A stretch of DNA of 64,000 bases from Cryptomeria japonica (GCF_030272615.1 NC_081410.1:143439349-143503348); one strand, 5' to 3'. Positions 24,066-36,343 are shown, counted from the first letter of the stretch. The notes: generated by a model from the sequence alone, not told the origin. Numbers and translations are program-made.

Positions 24066-26716
24066 TCATCCATCTACGCATCTCCCACTTTCCAAATCTA
24101 TTCTTCCATCATTTCCTTCATCCATTTTGGGTCCTTATGTCCCAAAAATCGATTTTCCTCCATCACTTCACCACCTCTCAAGTTGTGTACCAACATTCAT
24201 CTTGAAGATATTTCCATCTTTCCTTGCATAAATATTCAAACATTCTATCTATTATCCAACATCTCTTTTCCATGCTTCCATTCCTCCCATTGAATCAATT
24301 GCATAAATCCTTCATCTTTAAAATAGGCATTTGTGTCATTTTGTCACATGATCGCTCCTCTACACTCAACCTTATGTTCAGTCCATTTCCTAGATATCTA
24401 TTCATGAAACACTTCAGAATCTAAGGTTGTTCCTCTTTAAGATGATCTTTTCTATTGGGATGCGTACTCGATCTAGAAAGAGAATCACTCATTTTATCTT
24501 GATATCAACATCTTTTGATTACCATATCTCACATACTTAATCAATTTCCCTAAGTCATTGTGTTTTCTTAGGTGAAGACGTGGCTAGTGAAAAATCTAAA
24601 ATCCTACTTCAGTGCCACTGTAATTCTCTAACCAATGTGAGGTTCATTGTTTATGAGCCAATGCACAAAAGAATAAATGACAAGAACAAAAGCAATATCA
24701 AAAGATCAAAACAAAAGCATGAGCAATAAAAGAAATATCAAGAAAAGAAATTTAATGCAATGTCAAAATGCTTGGCTATGGGAACATGTTAGTAACTCCA
24801 TCGAGGCTATGGAAGCCTGGCTAGCAATGGAGCAATATTTGTGAGATTAACAGCGATAACCTCATCGGAGCTATAAACGCTTATTGGCAACGAGGCTCTA
24901 TTCAGGATACTTTTGAAGTCAGGATAACTCACGTAGCTAGTCACGTTGGAATCTAAAGATTACAATGATCACGTGGGTTGGAATAAACCCAGTTACACAT
25001 ACCTGGGTAATCAAAGACTACGTACCTTGATCCATTTTGGGATTCTTCTTTCCTTTTGAGTATGTTTCCTAGTCGCTAGATATGTTTGGTTGAATTTTCC
25101 AGAGGTTCTAATTATGGGTTTGGTCTCTATCTTTGAAATGTTCAAGAACACTTATTCAGGTGGTGCTATATGTTTTAATGATTTTGCACATCGCCATTTT
25201 GTAAATGGAGACCTCTACACTTGGGGACAAGTTTCATCCACTCTATCCTTCCTATCAAATCTCCCATTACCCTTCTTCCAAAGCCCATTACCCTATCTAC
25301 ATCCATCTTGTTTTTCTATCTTTGATCTTGAAATAAACTAGGGATCTTCATAAGAATTAGCCATCCTCTCTACTTCACCTTATCAATATCCTCTACTCCA
25401 TATTCCTTATCCTATCTATTCCTTGCTTCTATCATCCATCACTATCTATGATCTTGCTTCACCTTATCCATACCCTCTAGTCCATATCCCTTATCATATC
25501 CATTCCTTTCATCATACATCATTGTCTATGATCTTGCTTCTCCTATCCATATCCTATCTTCATACATATCCCCTTTTTCAAAAAATCAAAAAAATCTTTC
25601 AACAAAATCAACAAAAATAAAAACCTAAAAATTAGATAAAGTCTTGAAAAAATCCTATCCATTAGATAAAGTCCTAAAAAACCCCTAAAAAATAGAAAAT
25701 GTCATGAATAAATACCAAAAGAATCAAATACAATTCTAAAGAAATCAATAGAAAAACGTCGAAAAAATACCAAAAGCAATAAAAAAAAAATTTGAATATG
25801 ATCTTGAAAAAACCCAAAAACATCAAAAAAGCTCTTGGAAAAGAACTAAAAATCCAAAAACAATCTAAAAAAATTACAATAAAAGGTTTCGCAAGAATCA
25901 AACACCCTAGAAAATATCAAGCAAACACTTCACACGAAGTTCGCAAAGGAAAAAACTATCTTATCAAAATCTGCAATCAAGTTGATCAAATTGTCTTATC
26001 AATAGTATCAAGTGATCATTATTGTCTTAAATAAAAGAAGGATACACTCGAAACCAGACATGTCAGTCTTAAACGAGGTCCACATTTTTAGAGATCAAAC
26101 ATTATCAACCATCACATCAAACAATTAAAGAAAAGGCGCAGATTAGTGTGGTTGCTGAATTTGGTCCTAATTAGTCTTTATATTTTATCATTTGGTGATA
26201 GGTCATGTTTCTATGCTACTCAAGGATGTCCACAAGTGACTAGAGAGCTGGGATGGGCATGATCCTTTTCTTTGTTTTTTGTTTGTGGTGTGGACCAATG
26301 AAGTTATGGGGCAATGGTGCCATGAGTGTCTGTGATGGGTACGTTCATTTGGCAAGTATCTCATGAAGGATAACTATGCTTGTGACTACTGCACATACCT
26401 CAACCCCTATCATTATACCCAAAATAAAGGGTTCATTCCTTGTCTGCAACATGTTTGTTTATGCAATGAGATATCTTTACATTTTGGTTCTTTATAACAT
26501 GGTGTGCTAATCTCCATTGTCACATAATAAGGATCAATGATGAATATATATTGCACTATGAATAAAGGCACACAAGTTCGTGTATCTATCATCATCAATC
26601 ATTTTCATTTTCATTTCATTTTTCTTAGTTTTGTTGATTCTTTCTCTTAATCAATCTCTCTTCTAACATGTCCTCACATCTATTCTCTCTAATCTTTCAT
26701 GCCTTCTTTCATCTAA

Positions 26717-26762
<46 letters not shown>

Positions 26763-26885
26763 ATTCATGTCTTTAATGCACAAACAATCTCTTGAGGGAG
26801 CATTATACCCTAAGCGTTGTCAGGGCATACTGAAGTGGGAATTTTTTTAATTTTCTTCGAAACAATGTTGTCTCGACATTTTTTT
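24066..26885. other. Non-coding 3' region of an LTR element
   Basis: No gene is recognised. Frames near 25090-26034 are Pro/Ser- or Lys/Asn-rich low-complexity sequence. The block ends at a polypurine tract, so it is probably the 3' untranslated part of the element whose LTR begins at 26900. Confidence 0.45.
26722..26760. repeat. (AG)n microsatellite
   Basis: This is an uninterrupted AG dinucleotide run of about 39 bases. The apparent RERERERE peptide across it is an artefact. Confidence 0.98.
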
Positions 26886-26899
26886 CAAAGAAGGGAAAA
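26886..26899 (+). other. Polypurine tract
   Basis: The tract caaagaagggaaaa lies directly before tgtagacacc, the usual arrangement of a plus-strand primer followed by the 3' LTR. Confidence 0.6.
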
Positions 26900-27830
26900 T
26901 GTAGACACCTAAAAAATCTCTCATTCATATCATACTAATTATTCAACTTATTAATTAAATAATTATTTAATTATTTAATTAAACTAATAATATTCTTCTA
27001 AATTGATTTTAATCATCATCATCATCCATCTTACTAATTTTTCAATTTCCATCTCTTCATTAATTAATCTTTCAACCCTTTCTCAATTATTAATTAAATA
27101 TCATTCATTTAATTAATTACGATTTAAATTCCTTAATTAAATAGTCTTTATTATTTAATTAAATTTTATTTCTACTGATTAAATTATTTAATTCATTCAT
27201 TCATTCTTCAAATCCCCAAATTCGGATTTCAACTAATTTCATCTAATTTCATCTTTCAAAATTCACATTTCACCAAATTTCAATTTTATCACATTTCAAG
27301 TTAATGTGCATTTCAATTTCATCATTCGAAAATCAAAGTTTCAATTCAAAAGTTATACATCACATGTTCAAAATCATGACTAATTGGTCAAATCAGTTAA
27401 CTAACCAGTTAACTTAGTTAACTCTCCAATCTCCACTTTTAACTCCAATCACCTTTTTCTAACAAGTCAATCAATTTAGTCTTCTCCCTAGTCAATTTAG
27501 TTAACTAGCTAATATATCTAGTTATCAATCTAATCAATTAAGTTATCTCTCCAATCTATCCACTTAGCAGATCAATCAAAGGAGTTAACAAAACAATCAA
27601 ATCAATTTAACTGTCAATTAGCACTTGAGTTCCATTTCTCACCCAATTTGTCTCAAAAATCTATAAAAGAAACATCATTTCTCCATTTCAATAAATCATG
27701 ATCTTTGAAATAATTGTGTCTAATATATGCAAAAATCTCAGTGCAATATTTGAGAGCCACCTACAACACAATATTGGAGAAGAACAATGGAAGACATGAT
27801 TCAAAATAGGGAGTTTTTTAATTATTCATT
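26900..27830 (+). mobile_element. LTR (3' end unresolved)
   Basis: It starts TGTAGACACC directly after a polypurine tract. It is very AT-rich with many ttaattaa motifs. A TATA box (tataaaag, 27662) is followed by aataaa near 27689, as expected for U3 then R. The 3' border and a second copy are not visible, so this is either the 3' LTR of a truncated element or a solo LTR with some internal sequence. Confidence 0.55.
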
Positions 27831-28960
27831 TTGCATCTATTTTATTGATTTATGTTTAGGATTTACTTAATTAGTTAAGGAATTAGTTATTTCCCTTTTA
27901 CTCTAATAAGCTTTGATTTACCTAATGATTTTAAGTATGAAAACAAAAACCATACCAAAATTACATGCAAAAAGAGGTTTGCACAAATTGGATGCATACA
28001 AATAGCCTCAAATCACGATTTTTGTTAGTTGAACTGCAAACTATGAGGTGAATCGACTATTGCTATGTAAATCGTAGATTTAAAAGTAGATCATAGTTTT
28101 AAGTACTCCTAAGATCTCAAACATGAATAAAGATAGAAATTACAAGTTTAAATAAAAAATCATCACATGCAAGTCTAAGCCTTGCAACCTATAAGAAATT
28201 TTTATGGCCTCACATGCATATAAATGACTTTACATGCCAGATGGAAAATCCAAACCCTTTACATAGTGTATTCAGTCAAAAAATTCATTATATGGATCTA
28301 ATGATCCAAAACCCCCTAAATGTGCTTTTAATCTCCTTAGCTCTCTACTACACATTATTTTGCAAAGATCACACATAGAAAGGCAAAACAGATAAATCTT
28401 GGTGTTGTGTAAACAAAATACATCTTTTCATATAAACTACATGCAATTTTACTATACCAATATTTCAAGCCATAACATCACTCTGAAACCATGTGAGAAT
28501 TGATATCTTTTTGAAGAATGACAGTACTTGGTCAAGCCACAAAATATGAACAAGCTTATCTCCTGGCAGGATCTTCTACTAGAAATTTTATCTTCTATTA
28601 AAATTATCTTCAAATAGGAGTAATCCATGCAAAGTATGAATACTCTAGAAGAAGTAATATCCTAAGAATGTGCTACACTAATGATCAGGGGTTTTCTCTT
28701 GTTCATACTATTACTATTATTCTTTTCCTTGATACATGTATCCTTTTGGTCTTTAATCATTTAGTTCCCAACACAATCATGATGTTTTGATAACTTTAAT
28801 GTGCCCATATAGATTAATTTATCCTACTCTCTAGTGAATGCCTTGGCAAAGTCATCAAAATAAAGAATTGTGAATCTTTATTTTATGACAAACATAGTAA
28901 CATAATGTATATAAATAAATATTGAATAATCAAATTTAAAATTTTGAAATTACACTTAAA
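27831..28960. other. Non-coding stretch
   Basis: AT-rich, with no coding motif or clear repeat seen. Confidence 0.45.
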
Positions 28961-30210
28961 AATAAATTGATATTACTTCTTCCAAAAGTTGCGAGCTTTG
29001 ATTTATATTCTTAAATACTTGAATTTTGTGATAATTCCTAAATGTTTTGATTAGATAAAAGATGGGATAGGCCTATTAGTGGTACATAACAGCCATACAG
29101 GTGCACAAGGGGAATTCACAAGCAATGAGATCATCAAAAACACAAAAAACAAAAAAGGTAGCTCATTTTTGAAAAGGATACTTTTGACTGGGGCATCAAC
29201 TAGCAGGAGAGAGATCCCTATCAATAAAAATTACCTAATCACAACAGAGGTATTTAGGAGAACCCTAAACCATCTACCAATGGAAACCCCTTGCACTGGA
29301 ACAATGCAGTCAATGGAGAAGACAACAAACATCAAGTTTTGAAAGGCATCCTGAAACCTTTTACATAAAGAGTCATTACGAACAACACTATTCATAGTAG
29401 ACAATATCATAAGGTTTTGATAAGTATCCCTAAACCTTTGACTGAAAGAAAAAGCTGAAAAACAACCCATAGAAGGCCACCTCAATAGGTCAATTATTAA
29501 TACGAACACAAGAGAAGAATCCCAACAAGAACAAAAATAGAGACAAATGAATCCCAACTCTAGCACCGAACAGGAGGCCTCAAGGGGAACAAACCCAAGG
29601 GGAAAGTCACTTGATGGGGGGAGCAGGGTTCAATGATAGAGAACTTAAAAAACAATAGCACCCCCCAACAACAGAAGGATTATAGCATCAAAGCAAATTC
29701 ATAAGAAATAGGGTGCTCTTTGGTTAAACACCTGCAGGGTAACTAGCCCTCAAAACCTTTCCACATTCCATCCACCACAACCCAAACAAAACTTCTATAC
29801 AACAAGATGTCATAATTCTCGAGAGTGAAACCACTCGACCCCCACAAACCTCTATTAGCAAAATGGTCAATGAAGATCCAAGCACCTTCCGGGCTGGCCT
29901 CCATAGGGACTGTGGAAGAAGCGAAGAAAACATCCATCCCATAACCCTTTCCAAATAAGTAAGGAATGCCAAAAGAAAGTCTCACGAAAGAGGAGACAAA
30001 GCTACCCCACTCCAAAGACCAACAACACTAGAGGAAGTCACCTGACTCAGCACAAAAGCCCACCTCGATAGAACCAATACTAAACAAAGGAGCCCAAAGA
30101 AGCACCCAAGGCACTTTCAGGAGCCAAACCCAAGTGATGCTACTCCACCAGAGAGTCAGAGAAGAGAAGGAAAGGAGCCCCAAAGCACCAAAGGGCACAA
30201 GGAGCAACAA
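28960..30210 (-). other. GC-richer block, possibly LINE-derived untranslated sequence
   Basis: The base composition rises relative to its neighbours between about 29560 and 30210. Overlapping open frames on the minus strand (29724-30210) are Leu/Trp/Ser-rich and low in recognisable motifs. The block ends at 30210 against sequence that also appears at 33312. I cannot name a domain. A LINE untranslated region is a guess based on the LINE 3' end immediately to the right. Confidence 0.3.
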
Positions 30211-30262
30211 GCCTAATATGTTCTCAAGTAAAACTAACTAGACCTAGGAGATAAAGTCCTAA

Positions 30263-30392
30263 ATGTTTTTTTATTATAAAAGCAGGGAGACGACCCTGAA
30301 TCGAGAACAACATAAAATTACATAGTTATATCACCGGGCAAAGAAAAGCCACCCAGAAACCAAAATACAGAGCCCACCCTTCAAAGAACAGT
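30263..30392 (-). mobile_element. 5'-truncated LINE 3' end with target-site duplication
   Basis: On the minus strand it reads toward gggtcgtctccctgctttta and then taataaaaaaa, like the 3' end of a plant LINE with a short A tail. It is flanked by aagtcctaaatgtt (about 30251-30264) and agtcctaagtgtt (about 30392-30404), a plausible target-site duplication of 13 bases. Length is about 130 bases. Confidence 0.6.
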
Positions 30393-30439
30393 CCTAAGTG
30401 TTATTAATATTACTTTGACTTAATTAATTACTTAACATT

Positions 30440-31055
30440 ACTTGGTTGACATACTTAGTGAATAAGCTAAATAATCACATATTAAAAATTCCTCTATTGT
30501 TTTCCACAAGTTCCTTGCTATTGTGAAACCCTAAGACATCTAAAGAAATACACAATTCTCTAAGCCATGGGTGCACCAATACTAGGAGTATAAAGATATA
30601 CTCTCTACGCTGGATTGAAGCTGATGTTATAAGGAAAAAGCTATTCTATAAGAAAATGGGTACATCAACACAGAGTGGCGAGGACAAATTACATGTGAAA
30701 GAAAACACAAATCTCTAAGATTAATAAGAATGCCTATGGATATGGACTCTGGGAATCTCATTCCACATGTTTTTTTTTTGTAAGAGTAAAGTAACATATC
30801 TTTTCTAGCTAAGAGAGATATAGATTTAAAATTTAGAGAAGAAAACCTCTTTCCTTGAAATGCGTGAACTGACATAAGAATAATGATAAAGAGTAATCCA
30901 TTGGTCAAGAAGGTGGGGTCTGTCTCTCATCTCAATTACTTTTTGGCATGGATTCCAATAACCAACCAATCAATTCAAACATTTTTCTCGCATCCAAGCT
31001 ATTTTATTTTTTTTGTATAGGGAAAGGGTATCACTAGCTGTATAGTTAATTTGGC
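30440..31055 (-). repeat. Second copy of the NLR promoter and 5' UTR
   Basis: It aligns along its whole length with 36917-37472 in the same orientation: ttccttgctattgtgaaacc versus ctccttgctactgtgaaacc, ctggattgaagctgatgtta in both, and aatgcgtgaactgacataag versus aatgcgtgaactgacacaag. Homology starts about 20 bases upstream of the NLR start codon and excludes the coding sequence. This copy is a relic or a moved promoter inside the putative intron. Confidence 0.85.
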
Positions 31056-31177
31056 ATAACCTAAGCTTGGATTTTGCCATTTTTTATTTTACATCTAATA
31101 AATATTTTCTATTATTTTGTTTAATTGTTTAGTTTGATTATCATAAAATTTGAATTAGTTTCACTTGTTTTGTATAT

Positions 31178-31660
31178 ATGCCTTACACCGTAAAGCCTAA
31201 AAATAAGTTGTCTCAAAACAAAAGGGGCTTTGGTTTAGGGCCTATAGCTGAGGGGATGGACATAATTGTCCTCCTTGAAACACATGAATATGAGGGCTGC
31301 AGGGTTTCAAATTTTGAGGGTTACACAAAGATGTCAGTTTGGAATGAGTTAACTGAAAGTGACAAGGGATATGGAGGGGTAACAATTTTAGTAAGAGACT
31401 CTTGGAGAAAAATCATACAAGTAGAAAAGGAAGACTCAAATAAGTAGTACATATGGGTAAAAATAGAGGTAAAGGAGAAAATAATTTATCTTTCAGCATG
31501 TTACTTTGCTCCCCATGGCTCAAAATTCTACAAGAAGAAGAAATTAGACAAAGAAGACCCATATGCAGTGTTGAGAAAGGATATATCACCATATAACTAC
31601 AAAGGTGAAATCAATTCTAAACTCCTTAATCTAACTCAAAGAAAGCAGTTCTCCTGGCAT
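31178..31660 (+). pseudogene. LINE endonuclease fragment
   Basis: One frame with a single stop (TAG at 31445) reads DIIVLLETHEYEG, FEGYTKMSVW, GYGGVTILVRDSW, YIWVKIE, IIYLSACYFAPHGSKFY and DPYAVLRKDISPYNYKGE. This is the order of the exonuclease-endonuclease-phosphatase domain of plant non-LTR elements, with the catalytic Glu in LLETHE. The expected downstream GDFN motif is missing, so the fragment is truncated on the right, where opposite-strand sequence begins. Confidence 0.7.
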
Positions 31661-31689
31661 TTGACAAAGTTGTTAAGGAGAATACCAAA

Positions 31690-32688
31690 ATCAGAGCCTC
31701 TTGGGGTATCCCCATGTTCCCCCTGTTCAATGTTAGTAGATATTTACAAATTTATTTCCTTCTCCTTTCCCTTGGTATCCCCGGTTTTTCCAATTTTAGA
31801 CTTTTTCATATTCGGTGGACTAGAACCCTGTAAATTGGGGTTAGGGGTTTTATACTTACCGATCGCCCATCTAGGATGTTTGTTTCTTCTACTATTACAA
31901 GTGCCAGGTGTAATATTTTATTGGGGGCCCTCCTCTTGAGAAGGACGGTGTTCCAAATCATCCGAGACATTGGGGTCCTGCTAGTTCATAGCCCTACTAG
32001 ACTCTTATTTGTCCATCTCCATATCAGACACATAATGTACATCAGTGTTGGCCAGAGATTTGAGGGATTTAATCGTCGAAGAGGATTTAATCCCATGATC
32101 CTTAGCATATTCCATGATGAGCATGATTAACTGGGCATCATACATAATAGGGTTGTCACTATTTTTCGCATGATTCGCTAGGCTATTTTCAAGAGAAGAT
32201 AACAAATAGAAAGGCAGAGAAATTCTTTTGTTGTGCCTAAAATGGTTTAATATCATAAAGTGGTAAGAGAAAATACTAGAATAGCATCCATCAAGAGTAA
32301 TGTACCACATAATCACTTCGACCATCTCCACCCAAAGTGATTGCAGGTCCTTCCTATTATAGCCGGCGTCCTTCATCTTTCACACCCTTTTTCTCTCGCT
32401 TTCTTTGTCAAAGAATTCTACTATGACTTCTTTCATTGTCTTCCTCTCTTTGCAAAACTTATTGCCTTCCATATGCAAACCGGATATCTTCACCTTGAAG
32501 GTTTCATCAATTCTAAACTCTGCTCCAAAAGTCATGAGGATGCCTTTCTCCCAACCATTCACAAAATCCTCTGTCACTTTGGGGTCATTTCCATGAAGCC
32601 TCTCGAGATACGACACAAGGCCTCCATCTGTAATCTTTGTCCATATCTCTCTGTTCTTTTTCCGATTCTTGTAGGAAGTAGGCTCCAT
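31690..32688 (-). pseudogene. Retroelement ORF fragment, possibly related to the LTR-borne ORF
   Basis: From the ATG at 32688 the minus strand reads GGLVSYLERLHGNDPKVTED, FVNGWEKG, FGAEFRIDETFKVKISGL, and after a stop and shift DLQSLWVEMVEVIMWYITLD, FMILNHFRHNKRISLPFYLL and SSLENSLANH. Weaker coding continues to about 31690. The layout (a short folded segment, an FGAEFRIDE-like stretch, then a helical region) resembles the N-terminal half of the LTR-borne ORFs elsewhere in this window. The relation is weak by eye. Confidence 0.5.
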
Positions 32689-32944
32689 TCTATTTTGTCA
32701 CCTCCCATGAGCAAATTGCCTCTACAACAATGGATGAAGGTACCAAACCCAAACCAGGTAATGAAAAACCAAATACAAAAGAAAACTCTGGAAACCCTAG
32801 TTTTGGATTTCGAACTAAAATCCCACGAACGATTATTATTCATTTGGCAATCTATCATCATTAATGCGCTAAGAATGGCCAATGCATTCAACATCCTTTC
32901 TCGTCAGTTCACACAATTGTATCAAGAAATTTTCCTTTTTCATC

Positions 32945-33249
32945 CACCACTATATGTCCACATAATCCACACCAATGTTCGCCATGTGGTCCACTAGCAT
33001 GTTACCTTCTTGATAAATGTGGGAGATTTTGAAATCATCCTATTTGGTAATCATGATGTGGCACTCTTGAATCAAATGCTTGATGGTCCAGTTGGGATCA
33101 TTTGTTTTACTCACACACCTAATGATATTTAGAGAATCATTCTCAAACCAAACTTTTTTGAACCCTTCTCTGATTAGCATGTGTAACCAAATGTAAACAT
33201 CTTTAGCCTCGACATAGTGGTTTGTTTGGGTGCCTAGTGGGAGTGTCAT
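32945..33249 (-). pseudogene. RNase H fragment (RVT_3 type)
   Basis: The minus-strand frame gives NHYVEAKDVYIWLHMLIREG, FKKVWFENDSLNIIRCVSKT, WTIKHLIQECHIMITK, a stop, then KISHIYQEGNMLVDHMANIG. The Glu, Asp and late Asp positions fit plant RNase H domains found in LINEs and related genes, where the last motif is usually HxxREGNxxAD. One stop is present and the N-terminal catalytic Asp region is missing. It was 5'-truncated before or at insertion. Confidence 0.7.
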
Positions 33250-33335
33250 TGATGAAACAAGCCACCCATTGTGGATAAAGTCCTAAATGTTATTAACATT
33301 ACTTTGACTTAATTAATTACCTAATATGTTCTAAA

Positions 33336-34890
33336 GTAAAATTACTTTTAATTTTACCACTTTATCTAAAAAACTTCATAATTATTTTCCATGTGCTTGT
33401 GTTTATATAGTTCTTAAAGAGTAATATTAGATCAAGAGACTTAATTATGTACAAAGGAAACCCTAAAATTCATATTAATTATTAAACTGATTAATTTTAT
33501 CAATGTCTACAATAGGCTTAACTTTCTTAGTTTATTTTATTATGAGAAATCATTTGTCCCTAGGAAATAAAATCATCTTATTTTTCCATATGAAATATTT
33601 GTAGAGCATTAAAATATGTATTCTTTGTCAATCCATTAGTGTATAATTGAAAATAAGAATGAAAGAAAAAATCATGTAGCACACACACTAGTACGCACAA
33701 CACCTCCTTAATATTTCTTAATGAGAGAATCACCTTGCAGATACAAATGAAACTTTTGAAACTTTATTCTAAATTGAAAATGGTAACCATGTAATTTTAA
33801 GGGATTAGTAGCCTTAAGGAATATGTACAAATTTGGCAAACCCTTACAAAAATGTAGCTTCACAAAAAATTTATAATTTCAAAAATAACTCTCAACTTTC
33901 AAATCATTTATACGAATTATCCTTTAAAGTTTTACACATGCTTGCCTAAAGAGAAATATGTCTAGTGTGTTTGATTAGTTTCTACAATAATATCTACATG
34001 GGTAGTGCTAACTTAGCAAATTGAGAAGATGTTGTGTACCACTTTTGGTATGGTGATGGAAGGACCTGATGTGTGGCATTGACTTTTCATTAGATTATGT
34101 GGAATGCATAGGTGACAATGATTCAAAGATAGAATTCCAATTAATAGTTTAACATTCAATAGTCAAGGTATGGTAGAGTGGGCATGTAGGTTGATTATTG
34201 GAAAAGAATGTTCATGGCAAGTGTGTGCATTGAGGAGATGGTACTTAAATGATAAAGCCAATGGGCAAACACTAGATGTCACAAGAATAATAATGTCTTA
34301 ATGAACAAAAGAGACAAAAAGAGGTGACAAAGGATGAAATTGCATCTAGGAAATAAATTATAGCCATCATGAAGTAGGTATGTTGGTTAGAAAGTGAACC
34401 CAATTCTTAGTACTCATCCAATGTATGCTATGAAATTTGTGTAGTGGAGGGTACACCAAGTATTGGTATACCAAGGGTACCACAAATTAGTATCATTTGA
34501 GAACCTCATAAAACTTCATACTTCTTACCTCAACCATTGTAAAACATTAAAAATTGTAAAATATGGTATGTTATTGAACCTAAAGCCATATACTATTGTT
34601 AAAAAAATCTACCTTTGTATGCATATTGGAAAAAGGATGAAGGCTTTACACAGAATGTTTATATTTAAGCTAATGAATGATATTCCTAGGTTTGGAGCCC
34701 TTATATAATGATAAGGTAATGTTAAAATGAGACTAAACTATGTCATACCATGTGTTATTTACGAAAAAAAAAGATCACTAAAGATACTCTTATTCTATTA
34801 AAAAAAATAACCTTAACTCTCTCAAAATGTAATATAAAAATGCTAACCTAAAACATTATAACTCTAATACCATATAAGATTTTAAGGAAA
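33336..34890. other. Non-coding stretch in the putative NLR intron
   Basis: AT-rich, with no recognised motif. The frame at 34463 is unremarkable. Confidence 0.45.
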
Positions 34891-34901
34891 AAAAAAACCA
34901 A

Positions 34902-35150
34902 CATATAATGCCTAAAAATTACTGTAGAGAATATCATGATAGAATATCAAAAATAAAATATACAAATTGTTGTAATTCAATTGATAAAAGTTGCAAAACA
35001 TAAAGAAAATTAAGAAAAGAAAAAAAAGCTAGCATATAATGCCTAAAAATTACTTTAGAAAATATCATGATACCCATACCAAAAATAAAATATACAAATT
35101 GTTGTTATTCAATTGATAAAAGCTGCAAAACATAAAGAAGATGAAGGTAA
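34902..35150. repeat. 131-base tandem duplication
   Basis: The segment starting catataatgcctaaaaatta at 34902 repeats at 35033 with few changes, through ttcaattgataaaagttgca / ttcaattgataaaagctgca. It lies about 240 bases downstream of NLR exon 4, just inside the intron or in the 3' region if the gene ends there. Confidence 0.8.
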
Positions 35151-35385
35151 GGAACGGTGGACACGTCATCCAATAAAAAATGTAACTCTCAGTCTCGAAG
35201 AATGGAAAGAGTAACCTATTTTTACCTCAGTAATAAAATAAAGATGTTTTGGAGTGTTTCTCAAGGTAATTTTTTCGCTCATTCACACTTTCTTGAAGAA
35301 TTAATTAAAGAGAGCAAGTGTAAAAACTAAAGATCTAACAAAATTTTGTATGTTATACAGAACGAATAGCTTGTTTTTGAGTTAC

Positions 35386-35585
35386 CTGTGCCCTCCGGAA
35401 AGACTTGTGGTAATATTTCTTTTCTAACCGTCTTCTGCCTTAATATTTGTTTTGTGACCGTCTTTTGCTGTAATGTTTCATCAAGAACCTTTGTTGTAGC
35501 CGTCAAATTCAGATCCATATAGAGCTCACTCATCTTGGTGCGAATACCGCTCAATTTCTCAGAGTTTACACTTGATTTCAAGAAG
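35386..35585 (-). CDS. NLR exon 4: end of the N-terminal bundle and linker to NB-ARC
   Basis: The acceptor is ATGTTGCAG|CTTC, completing a Ser codon with exon 3. The protein continues as a helix (EKLSGIRTKMSELYMDLNLT), a repeated linker (QQKTVTKQILRQKTVRKEIL) and a conserved-looking VFPEGT. The donor CACAG|GTAACT at 35385 leaves phase 1. If this donor is not used, translation runs 20 codons further and stops at 35327, giving an N-terminal-only protein. The phase matches the acceptor of the NB-ARC exon 29.4 kb downstream. Confidence 0.65.
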
Positions 35586-35678
35586 CTGCAACATTAAAAG
35601 TATTTATTAAATGGAGTAACAAAACAAAATTAAGTAAAGAAAGCATAACATCGTGGAGGAAATGATGTACTGACTAAC

Positions 35679-35986
35679 CTGAAAAATTTTCCCGGTTGTT
35701 GTTGGGATGCGCAACTTAGAGATCCTTCTATAATGTATTGAAAAGCTTCTTCAAATTTCACCTTTTCTTCTTTTATAAAAATGTTTAACTTTGTAATATG
35801 AGATACAAGCTTGATCATTTGTTGCAAGAGCTCTACACATTCAATCCTGTTCTCTGATACTTTTGCACATTTTGAGACCAGATAGCCTACCATGGATAGC
35901 CCTGCAACTGCCCAATGCACCTGCCCAATTTGCTCAAGTATATTTCCTACAATTTTTGTTGCTTCTCCCAACTGACAAGAGCTATC
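35679..35986 (-). CDS. NLR exon 3: helical N-terminal domain (RPW8/Cbl-N/HeLo-like)
   Basis: The acceptor is GGATTACAG|GATAGC at phase 0. The donor is TTCAG|GTTAGT at phase 2. The exon encodes about 102 residues of amphipathic helix, including GEATKIVGNILEQIGQVHWA, then GLSMVGYLVSKC, then VELLQQMIKLVSHITKLNIF. This pattern of several helices with a hydrophobic first helix fits the four-helix-bundle N-terminal domains seen in many gymnosperm and bryophyte NLRs. Such domains can act as membrane-active signalling modules. The family name is tentative. No stop or frameshift is seen. Confidence 0.7.
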
Positions 35987-36343
35987 CTGTAATCCAAGTA
36001 AAGCACGGCTAAGAGAACAGGGAAAAATGTATAGTTATTAAATGCATTGTGCAAGTATCAAAAATATGATTTGAAAAAATATGATTTGAAATGTTGATGT
36101 AAATAAAAACATATAATAGAAATTCAGAAATGTTGATACAAATAAAAACACACAATCTAATATTTTGATGATGGATCACAGAAAGAAAGATTGATTAAAA
36201 TAAAAATACATAATTTAACTTTCTGATGATGGATTACAAAGTATGATCTGTAACATTGATGTAAATAAAAACATACAATTGAAATCTAAAAACAACACAC
36301 AAACAACATTATGAATTGTAGACAACTGATATCATTAACTAAC

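Larger units (their letters stand above)
30211..33335. repeat. Shared flank sequences around the nested LINE block
   Basis: The phrase cctaatatgttctcaagtaa (30211) recurs as cctaatatgttctaaagtaa at 33312. The phrase taaagtcctaaatgttatta occurs at 33269, is cut by the LINE end at 30251-30392, and resumes as tcctaagtgttattaatatt. These shared flanks mark nested insertions or a local duplication. Confidence 0.55.

Noticed and set aside
25674-26034. Hydrophobic minus-strand frame and Lys-rich plus-strand frame
   Set aside because: Opposite readings of A-rich low-complexity sequence; no domain or start context.
26668-26850. Peptide with REREREre run
   Set aside because: Encoded by the (AG)n microsatellite.
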